This document shows, piece after piece, positions 25,632-32,551 of a DNA stretch of 37,235 nucleotides (the stretch's first letter is position 1; each line of letters opens with the position of its first letter). Made by a program: the position numbers and the translations under genes. The notes below the pieces were generated by a model. That model was given only the letters and a program-made list of their open reading frames with translations, was not told the DNA's origin and did not search any database. The DNA comes from Nonomuraea sp. SBT364 (GTDB taxonomy: Bacteria; Actinomycetota; Actinomycetes; Streptosporangiales; Streptosporangiaceae). Location: contig NZ_LAVL01000082.1 in assembly GCF_001083785.1 (NCBI RefSeq), positions 1 to 37,235 of the forward strand, in the 5' to 3' direction.

Positions 25632-25668
25632 CGCTCGGTGACCCCCCACCGCCGGGTGTCACCGAGTG
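25632..25668. promoter_or_regulatory. Strong inverted repeat before mltG
   Basis: CTCGGTGAC (25634-25642) pairs perfectly with GTCACCGAG (25658-25666) around 15 nt, and the stem extends to 11 bp with one G-U pair. It ends 40 bp before the mltG ATG. No uridine run follows. It could be an operator or an mRNA hairpin. Confidence 0.5.
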
Positions 25669-25708
25669 ACCCCGGGCCAGCAGTTCCGGGAGATTGGCCG
25701 GCTCACCT

Positions 25709-26860
25709 ATGAACGATCTCGACATGGACCTCCTTCTCGGTGCCGAGGACGACGACGGCCGGGGCGGGCGTCGCAGCAGAGGCTCAGGCAGGCGTGGCGG
25801 GCGCAGGCGGCGCAGGCGCCGCAGCCGGGGCCGCTTCCTGGCCCCGCTGCTCGCGTTCATCGTGCTGGCGGGCATCATCGGCGGCGGCGGCTACTACGGC
25901 TACCTGTGGGTCAGCGACGCCCTCGTCCCCGACGACTACGCGGGCAAGGGCAGCGGTGAGGTGGTCGTCGAGATCAAGCAGGGCCAGAGCGCCTCGGAGG
26001 TGGCCCAGGAGCTGGAGCGGCAGGGGGTCGTGGCCAGCGCCAGGGCGTTCACCAACGCGGTCGACAGCGCGGGCAAGAGTTCCTCGCTCCAGCCCGGCTC
26101 GTACAAACTGCGCAAGCAGATGGCCGCCGCCGAGGCCGTCAAGCTGCTCGACCCCGACGAGCGGCTGCGCCTGACGGTGACGCTCAAGGAGGGGCTGCGC
26201 CTGTCCGACACCTACGCGCAACTCGCCAAGGCGACCGGCAAGAGCGTGAAGGAGTTCGAGGCCGCGGCCAAGGGTGAGGACCTCGGCCTGCCCGACTACG
26301 CCAGGGGCAAGCTGGAGGGCTACGCCTTCCCCGCCACCTACGAGTTCCAGCCCAAGGCCACCCCGGCCGAGATGCTGGCCCAGATGGTCGAGCGGTTCAA
26401 CCAGTCGGCCGAGAAGCACGACCTGAAGGCCGCCGCGAAGAAGCGCGGCTTCACGGCCCACCAGATGCTCACGATCGCCAGCATCATCCAGATGGAGGCC
26501 GGCCGGCACGAGGACATGCCCAAGATCGCCCGGGTCATCTACAACCGGCTGGAGCACCAGCCGGAGATGAAACTCGCGATGGACAGCACGGTCATGTACG
26601 CCTGGAAGCGCTACCGCACCACCGCGACGCACGCGGAGCTGGAGATCGACTCCCCGTACAACACCTACAAGCACCTGGGCCTGCCGCCAGGCCCCATCGC
26701 CAACCCGGGCGACCACGCCATCGAGGCAGCGCTGTCGCCGGCCAGGGGCAGCTGGCTGTTCTTCGTGGCCACCGACCCCAAGAGCAACGTCACCAAGTTC
26801 GCCACCACCGAGACCGAGCGGCAGGCGCTGCTGGCGGAGTTCCAGCGGAACGGCGGGTGA
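25709..26860 (+). CDS. mltG: Endolytic murein transglycosylase MltG
   Basis: 383 residues. MltG cuts nascent glycan strands in the membrane and sets their length. The N-terminus is acidic then extremely Arg-rich (a run of seven Arg at 32-38), followed by one membrane segment (about 44-66), a LysM-like region and the YceG catalytic domain. E263 in IASIIQMEAGRHEDMPKIAR is the catalytic Glu, and LGLPPGPIANPGDHAIEAAL is the conserved C-terminal motif. ATG 25709 is my choice because the acidic N-terminus begins there; TTG 25694 is an alternative, and an in-frame stop at 25667 excludes longer versions. No clear ribosome site is visible. aroE follows after 2 bp. Confidence 0.93.
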   Translation: MNDLDMDLLLGAEDDDGRGGRRSRGSGRRGGRRRRRRRSRGRFLAPLLAFIVLAGIIGGGGYYGYLWVSDALVPDDYAGKGSGEVVVEIKQGQSASEVAQELERQGVVASARAFTNAVDSAGKSSSLQPGSYKLRKQMAAAEAVKLLDPDERLRLTVTLKEGLRLSDTYAQLAKATGKSVKEFEAAAKGEDLGLPDYARGKLEGYAFPATYEFQPKATPAEMLAQMVERFNQSAEKHDLKAAAKKRGFTAHQMLTIASIIQMEAGRHEDMPKIARVIYNRLEHQPEMKLAMDSTVMYAWKRYRTTATHAELEIDSPYNTYKHLGLPPGPIANPGDHAIEAALSPARGSWLFFVATDPKSNVTKFATTETERQALLAEFQRNGG

Positions 26861-26862
26861 GC

Positions 26863-27717
26863 ATGAGGGCCGCGGTCCTGGGCTCGCCCATCAGCCACTC
26901 GCTCTCGCCGTTCCTGCACCGGGCGGCCTACCGGGAGATGGGGCTGACCGGCTGGAGCTACGAGGCGTTCGAGTGCGACGAGGCGCGCCTGCCCGCGATG
27001 CTGCGCGAGCTGCGCCCGGTGCGCGGCGAGCGCGCCGGCGACGAGGACGCGTGGGCGGGGCTGTCGCTCACGATGCCGCTCAAGCGGGCCGTGCTGCCCC
27101 TGCTCGACACGGTCGCGGAGGCGGCCGTCGAGGTCGGCGGCGCCAACACCGTGGTGTTCTCCCGCGGCGCCGCGCACGGTCACAACACCGACGTGTACGG
27201 GATCACCCAGGCGCTGGCGGAGGCCGGGGTGCCCGCGCCCCGCTCGGCCACCGTGCTCGGCGGCGGCGCCACGGCCGGATCGGCGCTCGCGGCGCTGCGC
27301 GACCTGGGGCTGTTCGCGGTGACGCTGATCGTCCGGGACACCGCCCGGGCGGAGGAGACCGCGGCGGTGGCCGGACGGCTCGGCGTGACGCTGGCGGTGC
27401 GGACGTTCGACAAGCTCGACGCCGCCCTGGAGGCCGATCTGGTGGTCTCGACGCTGCCCGGCGGGGCGGCCGACGTCTACGCCGACCGGCTGGCCCGGGT
27501 ACCGGCGCTCTTCGACGTGGTCTACGCGCCCTGGCCGACCAGCGCGGCCGCGGCCGTACGCGAGGCGGGCGGCACCGTGGTCGGCGGCTTCGAGATGCTG
27601 CTGCACCAGGCGGTGCGGCAGGTGGAGCTCATGACGGGCCGCGCGGACGTGCCGGTGCGCGCCATGCGCGCGGCCGGCGAGGCCGAGATCCTCAGGCGGG
27701 CCGGCCGGGCGGGCTGA
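26863..27717 (+). CDS. aroE: Shikimate dehydrogenase
   Basis: 284 residues. AroE reduces 3-dehydroshikimate with NADPH in aromatic amino acid synthesis. The substrate site SHSLSP is at 11-16, the catalytic Lys in TMPLKR at K74, the Asn of GGANTVV at N95 and the catalytic Asp of HNTD at D110. The nucleotide-binding turn is VLGGGATAGSALAAL, and the C-terminal motif is GGFEMLLHQAVRQVELMTG. ATG 26863 gives the family N-terminus MRAAVLGSPISHS; GTG 26857, overlapping the mltG stop, would add two residues. Usually aroC/aroK/aroB follow; here a terminator and the infC operon follow instead. Confidence 0.95.
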   Translation: MRAAVLGSPISHSLSPFLHRAAYREMGLTGWSYEAFECDEARLPAMLRELRPVRGERAGDEDAWAGLSLTMPLKRAVLPLLDTVAEAAVEVGGANTVVFSRGAAHGHNTDVYGITQALAEAGVPAPRSATVLGGGATAGSALAALRDLGLFAVTLIVRDTARAEETAAVAGRLGVTLAVRTFDKLDAALEADLVVSTLPGGAADVYADRLARVPALFDVVYAPWPTSAAAAVREAGGTVVGGFEMLLHQAVRQVELMTGRADVPVRAMRAAGEAEILRRAGRAG

Positions 27718-27718
27718 C

Positions 27719-27754
27719 CGCCGAGCCGGGCGGGCCCTGCAGCCCGGCTCGGCG
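27719..27754 (+). terminator. Terminator after aroE
   Basis: CGCCGAGCCGGGC (27719-27731) pairs perfectly with 27742-27754 around a 10-nt loop. There is no uridine tract. It starts 1 bp after the aroE stop and separates that operon from the infC promoter. Confidence 0.8.
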
Positions 27755-27784
27755 CCCTCGAAACGGTCTGGCCAGCGGGGATGA

Positions 27785-27814
27785 TTCGAGGAAGTCCCGT
27801 GGTTGTGGTAATGT
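27785..27814 (+). promoter_or_regulatory. Candidate infC operon promoter
   Basis: TTCGAG (27785-27790), an 18-bp spacer and TAATGT (27809-27814). The expected start is near 27821, just before the structured leader begins. The -10 is good and the -35 weak. Confidence 0.5.
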
Positions 27815-27820
27815 AGCTCT

Positions 27821-28050
27821 CTGATCGGTCCGGCATGACTTGCTGGACGCGCAAGCGGAGGTCTCCCTCCCACCCGAGTCGCCGCGAGGTGGCCGGGTAA
27901 AGGATCACGCCGGACTACTCCGGGGAGCTTGAGGCCACGACGCCGAAAAGCTCAGTGGCCCCGCATGCGCGACGTGCGGGGCTTTTCGCGTTGCGGCGAA
28001 GAGCCGCCCGGCACGACGAGCACGTAGGGATCGCAAACCTAGGAGGCCCC
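27821..28050 (+). ncRNA. Structured 5' leader of infC-rpmI-rplT, candidate attenuator
   Basis: About 230 nt. A long-range helix joins 27828-27838 to 27905-27915 (10 of 11 positions pair) and encloses three hairpins: CTTGC/GCAAG (27839-27855), GGAGG/CCTCC (27857-27870) and ACCCG/CGGGT (27872-27898). Its 3' strand can instead form CCGGA-CTAC-TCCGG (27910-27923). Downstream, GAGCTT (27925-27930) pairs with AAGCTC (27948-27953), and GGCCAC (27933-27938) with GTGGCC (27955-27960). The latter blocks the 5' arm of a terminator-like hairpin at 27958-27982. This is aptamer-plus-expression-platform architecture. The ligand could be L20, IF3 or something else; IF3 operons are autoregulated in other bacteria. 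Confidence 0.65.
27958..27988 (+). terminator. Attenuator terminator hairpin within the infC leader
   Basis: GCCCCGCA (27958-27965) pairs perfectly with TGCGGGGC (27975-27982) around 9 nt and is followed at once by TTTTCG, an intrinsic terminator form. CGAAAAG (27944-27950) can also pair with CTTTTCG (27982-27988). It lies about 70 nt before the infC start, so termination here would silence infC, rpmI and rplT together. Confidence 0.65.
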
Positions 28051-28638
28051 ATCAGCACTGAGCCCCGCATCAACGAGCGTATCCGAGTTCCCGAGGTCCG
28101 CCTCGTGGGCCCGAACGGCGAGCAGGTGGGCATCGTGTCCATTCACGACGCACTGAAGCTCGCCCAGGAAGCCGACCTGGACCTCGTCGAGGTCGCGGCG
28201 ACGGCTCGACCGCCCGTGTGCAAGCTCATGGACTACGGCAAGTTCAAGTACGAGTCCGCGATGAAGGCGCGCGAGGCGCGCAAGAATCAGGCGCACACGA
28301 TCATCAAGGAGATCAAGCTCCGGCCGAAGATCGACCCGCACGACTACGAGACCAAGAAGGGTCACGTGGTGCGGTTCCTCAAGGCGGGAGACAAGGTCAA
28401 AGTCACGATCATGTTCCGCGGCCGTGAGCAGTCCCGGCCGGAGCTCGGCTTCCGGCTGCTGCAGCGGCTCGCCGAGGACGTCCAGGAGCTCGGATTCGTC
28501 GAGTCCCAGCCCAAGCAGGACGGCCGAAACATGATCATGGTGATCGGTCCGCACAAGAAGAAGGCCGAGGCCAAGGCCGAGAAGGCCGCCGCCAAGGCGC
28601 AGGCCGACAGCGAGGAGCCTTCCGTACAGGAAGCGTGA
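28051..28638 (+). CDS. infC: Translation initiation factor IF-3, apparent AUC start
   Basis: 195 residues. IF3 binds the 30S subunit, checks the start codon and initiator tRNA, and keeps subunits apart. The N domain runs STEPRINERIRVPEVR; the linker and C domain include ARPPVCKLMDYGKFKYE, IKLRPKIDPHDYETKKGH and MFRGREQSRPELG. The C-terminus is a Lys/Ala-rich tail. No ATG, GTG or TTG lies at the expected N-terminus: a strong AGGAGG (28041-28046) is followed after 4 nt by ATC (28051). The nearest in-frame GTG (27955) falls inside the attenuator. A non-canonical start, which IF3 itself discriminates against, is the basis of E. coli infC autoregulation (AUU), so the same is likely here. Confidence 0.93.
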   Translation: MSTEPRINERIRVPEVRLVGPNGEQVGIVSIHDALKLAQEADLDLVEVAATARPPVCKLMDYGKFKYESAMKAREARKNQAHTIIKEIKLRPKIDPHDYETKKGHVVRFLKAGDKVKVTIMFRGREQSRPELGFRLLQRLAEDVQELGFVESQPKQDGRNMIMVIGPHKKKAEAKAEKAAAKAQADSEEPSVQEA

Positions 28639-28702
28639 CCCGCGGTTCGGGTTAGCCTTACTGAACACCCGAGCAGGCCACCGCCACACGAAGACGCCGC
28701 GA

Positions 28703-28727
28703 CCGGGCCGGCCCACCACCGGCCCGG
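28703..28727 (+). other. Intercistronic hairpin between infC and rpmI
   Basis: CCGGGCCGG (28703-28711) pairs perfectly with CCGGCCCGG (28719-28727) around a 7-nt loop, in the 123-nt gap between infC and rpmI. It has no uridine tract. It may be a processing or stability element, a partial terminator, or a ribosomal-protein binding site; the sequence alone does not decide. Confidence 0.45.
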
Positions 28728-28761
28728 CCACCGGCACGACCGAATGAGGAGAGACGGCGAC

Positions 28762-28956
28762 ATGCCGAAGATGAAGACGCACAGCGGTGCGAAGAAGCGG
28801 TTCCGGCTTACCGGCTCCGGCAAGGTCATGCGCCGCCGCGCCAGCCGCGCGCACTACAACGAGTGGAAGTCGTCCACGCTGACGCGCCGTCTCAAGAACG
28901 AGGTCGTCCTTTCCGACGCCGATTCCAAGAAGATCAAGAAGCTGCTCGCCAAGTAG
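28762..28956 (+). CDS. rpmI: 50S ribosomal protein L35
   Basis: 64 residues, the normal length for L35, a basic protein of the large subunit. The signature MPKMKTHSGAKKRFRLTGSG is complete and the protein ends KKIKKLLAK. I chose ATG 28762, not ATG 28744, because AGGAGAG (28747-28753) is 8 nt upstream and the family starts MPKMK. It lies in the standard infC-rpmI-rplT order, 27 bp before rplT. Confidence 0.97.
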   Translation: MPKMKTHSGAKKRFRLTGSGKVMRRRASRAHYNEWKSSTLTRRLKNEVVLSDADSKKIKKLLAK

Positions 28957-28983
28957 CGCGAACTTTCCCCGGGGAGAAGAAAC

Positions 28984-29367
28984 ATGGCACGCGTGAAGCG
29001 GGCGCTCAACGCCAAGAAGAAGCGCAAGGTCGTCCTCGAGCGGGCGAGCGGTTACCGTGGCCAGCGGTCGCGGCTCTACCGCAAGGCCAAGGAGCAGATG
29101 CTCCACTCGATGACGTACGCCTACCGGGACCGCAAGGACCGCAAGGGCACGTTCCGCCGTCTCTGGATCCAGCGGATCAACGCCGCCGCACGCCAGAACG
29201 GCATCACCTACAACCGCCTGATCCAGGGGCTGCGGCTGGCCAACATCGAGGTCGACCGTAAGATCCTGGCCGACCTCGCGGTGAACGACAGCCAGACCTT
29301 CGCCACGCTCGTCGAAGCCGCCAAGAAGGCGCTGCCGGCGAACGTGAACGCGCCGGCCGCGAGCTGA
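28984..29367 (+). CDS. rplT: 50S ribosomal protein L20
   Basis: 127 residues, a primary 23S rRNA binder needed early in large-subunit assembly. It starts MARVKRALNAKKKRKVVLER and contains GYRGQRSRLYRKAKEQ and WIQRINAAARQNGITYNRLI. GGGGAG (28971-28976) is 7 nt before the ATG. In other bacteria L20 represses its own operon by binding leader or intercistronic RNA, which makes it the leading candidate ligand for the structures upstream of infC and rpmI. A canonical terminator follows. Confidence 0.97.
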   Translation: MARVKRALNAKKKRKVVLERASGYRGQRSRLYRKAKEQMLHSMTYAYRDRKDRKGTFRRLWIQRINAAARQNGITYNRLIQGLRLANIEVDRKILADLAVNDSQTFATLVEAAKKALPANVNAPAAS

Positions 29368-29385
29368 GCCGTTCTGATCTGAGTC

Positions 29386-29412
29386 AAGGGCCCGCCTGAC
29401 GGTGGGCCCTTT
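29386..29412 (+). terminator. Terminator after rplT
   Basis: AAGGGCCCGCC (29386-29396) pairs with GGTGGGCCCTT (29401-29411) with a single G-U pair around the loop TGAC, followed by T and a T-rich stretch. It closes the infC-rpmI-rplT operon. Confidence 0.88.
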
Positions 29413-29438
29413 GCCTTGTCCGAGACCAGGGGGATGAG

Positions 29439-30254
29439 ATGGCCGGGACCGAGCTGACCAACCTGAGGTCGCCGCGCGTGAAGGCGGCCCGCAGGCTCAC
29501 CAAGCGCGCCTTCCGCGAGCAGGACCGCAAGTTCCTGGCCGAGGGCCCGCAGGCGGTACGTGAGGCGCTCAAGCTCGACGGCGTGACGCTGGAGCTGTTC
29601 ACCACGGCCGAGGCCGAGCTGCGCCACCCCGAGCTCGTCACCCAGGCCACCCTCCAGGGCCTGCCGGTCCACCGGGCCAGCGGCGAGGTCATGGCCGAGC
29701 TGTCGCAGACCGTCACCCCGCAGGGCCTGCTGGCCGTCTGCCGGCTCGTGCACGTGCCGCTCGACGAGGCGCTCGACAGGGCGCTGCCACGCGAGCCGAA
29801 GCTGGTCGCGCTGCTCGCGCACGTGCGCGACCCGGGCAACGCCGGCACCGTGATGCGGGCGGCCGACGCCGCCGGCGCGGACTCGGTGGTCTTCACCGAC
29901 GCCTCCGTCGACCCGTACAACGGCAAGTGCGTGCGCGCCAGCGCCGGAAGCCTGTTCCACCTGCCGGTCGTCATCGGCGCCCCGGTGGCGGCGGCCGTGG
30001 CCCGGCTCAAGGAGCGCGGGCTGCGGGTGCTGGCGGCCGACGGCGCGGGCAAGCACACGCTCGACGACGTCGACCTGTCCGGGCCGACCGCGTGGATCTT
30101 CGGCAACGAGGCGTGGGGGCTGCCGGACGACGTGCTCGCGCTCGCCGACGACGTGGTCCGGGTGCCCATCTACGGACAGGCCGAAAGCCTCAACCTGGCG
30201 ACCGCCGCGGCGGTATGCCTTTACTCGTCGGCGAGGGCTCAGCGAGTGCCCTAG
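29439..30254 (+). CDS. SpoU/TrmH-family RNA 2'-O-methyltransferase
   Basis: 271 residues. An N-terminal substrate-binding domain (about 1-110, FLAEGPQAVREAL) is followed by the knotted SPOUT domain. The three family motifs are present: LLAHVRDPGNAGTVMRAADA with the catalytic Arg, WIFGNEAWGLPDD, and RVPIYGQAESLNLATAAAVC. It uses S-adenosylmethionine to methylate a ribose in rRNA or tRNA. Its place next to rplT is shared with the mycobacterial tsnR gene and points to 23S rRNA, but the exact site cannot be read. A GGGGG run lies 5 nt before ATG 29439. A histidine kinase gene follows after 50 bp. Confidence 0.92.
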   Translation: MAGTELTNLRSPRVKAARRLTKRAFREQDRKFLAEGPQAVREALKLDGVTLELFTTAEAELRHPELVTQATLQGLPVHRASGEVMAELSQTVTPQGLLAVCRLVHVPLDEALDRALPREPKLVALLAHVRDPGNAGTVMRAADAAGADSVVFTDASVDPYNGKCVRASAGSLFHLPVVIGAPVAAAVARLKERGLRVLAADGAGKHTLDDVDLSGPTAWIFGNEAWGLPDDVLALADDVVRVPIYGQAESLNLATAAAVCLYSSARAQRVP

Positions 30255-30304
30255 GCGACGGGAAACCCGCTATTGTCGGCCTTGTAGGCGGAGGAGGCGA
30301 GGTC

Positions 30305-31390
30305 GTGCACGGCGAAGACACCGACGGGCGGGTGGTGGCAGCCGCGTGTTCGATCGTCATCGACGACCTCCCCGACGGGCTCATCGTGACCGACCGGTTC
30401 GGCCGCATCCTCGCCGTCAACCGGGCCGCCGCCCGCCTCACCGCGGTCCCCGCGGAGCGCGCCGTCGGGCGCGACATGAGCGAGGTCTTCCCGTTCCGCG
30501 ACAACGACGGGCGCGAGTGGTGGAAGGCCCTCGACCCCGAGGGCGGCCTGCGCACCCGCAGCCGCGTCCCCGAGCGCCCGCTCCACCTGCCCGGCGGCCA
30601 GGAGCTGTACGTGGCGGCCAGGCTCGTGCGCGAGCCGGAGCGGTGCGGCGACGTCGAACGCGTCACGATCACCCTGCGCGACGGCGGCGCCCGCGCCCGG
30701 CTGGAGCGCAGCCGCGCCGACCTGGTCTCCACCGTCGCCCACGAGCTGCGCTCCCCGCTGACCAGCGTCAAGGGCTTCACCGCGACGCTGCTCGCCAAGT
30801 GGACGCGTTTCACCGACGAGCAGAAGCGCGTCATGCTCGAGACCGTCAACAACGACGCCGACCGTGTCACCCGGCTCATCACCGAGCTGCTGGACGTCTC
30901 CCGCATCGAGTCCGGGCGGCTGGAGCTGCACCGCCAGGTCGTCGACCTGCCCGCCAGAGCCCGGCGGGCGATCGCCGGCCGGGTCGCGGCGGGCGAGCAG
31001 GAGGAGCGCTTCCGCCTCGTCGTGGGCGACGATCTCCCCGAGATGTGGCTCGACCAGGACAAGGTTGACCAGATCCTGGCTAACCTGGTGGAAAATGGGG
31101 TGCGTCACGGGCGCGGAACCGTGACCATCGAGATCGAGTCCGTCGAATGGGGAGTTGCCGTGTCGGTGCGCGACGAGGGCGAGGGCGTCAAGCCCGAGCT
31201 GGCTCCGCGCGTCTTCAGGCAGTTCTGGCGCGGCGGCAACAGCCGCCGGCGGGGCGGTACCGGCCTGGGCCTGTTCATCGTGAAGGGCCTGGTCGAGGCG
31301 CACGGCGGCACGATCACCGTGCAGCGGGCCCCCGAAGGTGGCGCGGAGTTCCGATTTACCATGCCCACCGGCACTCCTGACTTCGCATAA
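30305..31390 (+). CDS. Soluble PAS-domain sensor histidine kinase, orphan
   Basis: 361 residues with no membrane segment or signal peptide. A PAS domain (about 15-125, DLPDGLIVTDRFGRILAVN) is followed by a HisKA dimerisation domain with the phospho-acceptor H146 in STVAHELRSPLTS, and a HATPase domain with the N box LANLVENGVRHG, G1 box RDEGEGV and G2 box GGTGLGLFIVKGLVEAHGG. All catalytic boxes look intact. GGAGGAGG (30290-30297) is 7 nt before GTG 30305. No response regulator gene is in the window. It lies between a ribosomal RNA methyltransferase and pheST; as I recall, Streptomyces has a kinase in the same place. The signal and partner are unknown. Confidence 0.92.
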   Translation: MHGEDTDGRVVAAACSIVIDDLPDGLIVTDRFGRILAVNRAAARLTAVPAERAVGRDMSEVFPFRDNDGREWWKALDPEGGLRTRSRVPERPLHLPGGQELYVAARLVREPERCGDVERVTITLRDGGARARLERSRADLVSTVAHELRSPLTSVKGFTATLLAKWTRFTDEQKRVMLETVNNDADRVTRLITELLDVSRIESGRLELHRQVVDLPARARRAIAGRVAAGEQEERFRLVVGDDLPEMWLDQDKVDQILANLVENGVRHGRGTVTIEIESVEWGVAVSVRDEGEGVKPELAPRVFRQFWRGGNSRRRGGTGLGLFIVKGLVEAHGGTITVQRAPEGGAEFRFTMPTGTPDFA

Positions 31391-31453
31391 ACAGGACCGG
31401 TGGGCCGGGCCACTAGACTTTTCCCGCTCAAGCCCTGGATACGGAGCTCACTC

Positions 31454-32551
31454 TTGTCTGACTACGACCCCGTCGAGGTCACCCCGCTGCACGCCGACGA
31501 GGTGGCGCGCATGGAGGCCGGCGCCCTGGAGGCGATCAAGGCGGCCGACAGCCTCGACGCACTCAAGCAGGCCAGGCTGGCGCACGCGGGCGACCGCTCG
31601 CCCATCGCCCTGGCCAACCGCGAGATCGGCGCCCTGCCGCCGGCCGCCCGTGCCGAGGCCGGCAAACGCGTCGGCACCGCCCGCAAGGCGATCGGCGAGG
31701 CGCTGGCCGCCCGCCAGGCCGAGCTGGAGGCCGAACGCGACGCCCGCGTGCTCGTCGAGGAGACCGTCGACGTCACCCTGCCCTGGGACCGGCGCCCGCG
31801 CGGCGCCCGCCACCCGCTGACCACGATGCAGGAGCGCATCGCCGACACCTTCGTCGCCATGGGCTACGAGGTCGTCGAAGGCCCCGAGCTCGAAGGCGAA
31901 TGGTTCAACTTCGAGGCGCTCAACATCGCCAAGGACCACCCGGCCCGCTCCGAGCACGACACGTTCTTCGTCGGCTCCGCCGACTCGGGCATGGTGCTGC
32001 GCACCCAGACCTCGCCGCTGCAGATCCGCGCGCTGCTGGAGCGCGGCGTGCCCTGCTACGCGATCGCGCCCGGCAAGACGTTCCGCACCGACGAGCTCGA
32101 CGCCACCCACACCCCGGTCTTCCACCAGACCGAGGGCCTGGCCGTCGACAAGGGCCTGACGATGGCACACCTCAAGGGCACGCTCGACCGGTTCGCCGAG
32201 GTCATGTTCGGCGAGGGCATCACGACCCGGTTCCGGCCCAACTACTTCCCGTTCACCGAGCCGTCGGCCGAGATGGACCTGAAGTGCTTCGTCTGCCGGG
32301 GCGCCTCCGCGGTGCCCGGCAACCCGCCCTGCCGCACCTGCAAGAGCGAGGGCTGGATCGAGTGGGGCGGCTGCGGCATGGTCAACCCGCGGGTGCTCGT
32401 CGCCTGCGGCGTCGACCCGTCGGTCTACTCCGGGTTCGCCTTCGGGATGGGCATCGAGCGGACGCTGATGTTCCGCCACAACGCCGAGGACATGCGCGAC
32501 ATGATCGAGGGAGACGTGCGCTTCACGCTCCCGTTCGGAATGGAGATCTGA
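31454..32551 (+). CDS. pheS: Phenylalanyl-tRNA synthetase alpha subunit
   Basis: 365 residues. PheS carries the class II catalytic core of the heterotetramer that charges tRNA-Phe. The N-terminal coiled coil (about 1-85) is followed by HPLTTMQERIADTFVAMGY, motif 2 around GKTFRTDELDATHTPVFHQ, and motif 3 GFAFGMGIERTLMFRH. A Cys-rich insert CFVCRG...CRTCKSEGW is present as in other actinobacteria. The start is TTG 31454: GGAG (31443-31446) is 7 nt upstream and the family N-terminus is SDYDPVEV; a GTG at 31400 would translate through the likely -10 (TAGACT, 31414-31419). The stop overlaps the pheT ATG by one base. Confidence 0.95.
   Translation: MSDYDPVEVTPLHADEVARMEAGALEAIKAADSLDALKQARLAHAGDRSPIALANREIGALPPAARAEAGKRVGTARKAIGEALAARQAELEAERDARVLVEETVDVTLPWDRRPRGARHPLTTMQERIADTFVAMGYEVVEGPELEGEWFNFEALNIAKDHPARSEHDTFFVGSADSGMVLRTQTSPLQIRALLERGVPCYAIAPGKTFRTDELDATHTPVFHQTEGLAVDKGLTMAHLKGTLDRFAEVMFGEGITTRFRPNYFPFTEPSAEMDLKCFVCRGASAVPGNPPCRTCKSEGWIEWGGCGMVNPRVLVACGVDPSVYSGFAFGMGIERTLMFRHNAEDMRDMIEGDVRFTLPFGMEI

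Larger units (their letters stand above)
25244..25708. other. 465-bp non-coding gap of lower GC between ruvX and mltG
   Basis: The first half (about 25260-25480) is clearly richer in A/T than its surroundings. It holds inverted repeats GATTCCG-N5-CGGAATC (25292-25310) and ACACAC-N12-GTGTGT (25315-25338), and a promoter-like pair. A 31-codon ATG frame (25381-25476) is present but uses codons such as AGA, AAA and AAT that are rare in the neighbouring genes and has no ribosome site, so I do not call a gene. The second half has three copies of GTGACCCC (25585, 25638, 25666) and a strong hairpin just before mltG. Confidence 0.6.

Noticed and set aside
28652..28670. IdeR/DmdR1 iron-box-like sequence after infC
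   Set aside because: About 13 of 19 positions fit, which is below what such sites usually show, and an iron box before rpmI makes no sense.
31900..32550. Long N-terminal extension of pheT
   Set aside because: The frame stays open upstream, but it lies inside pheS; the family N-terminus and the TGATG overlap fix the start at 32551.
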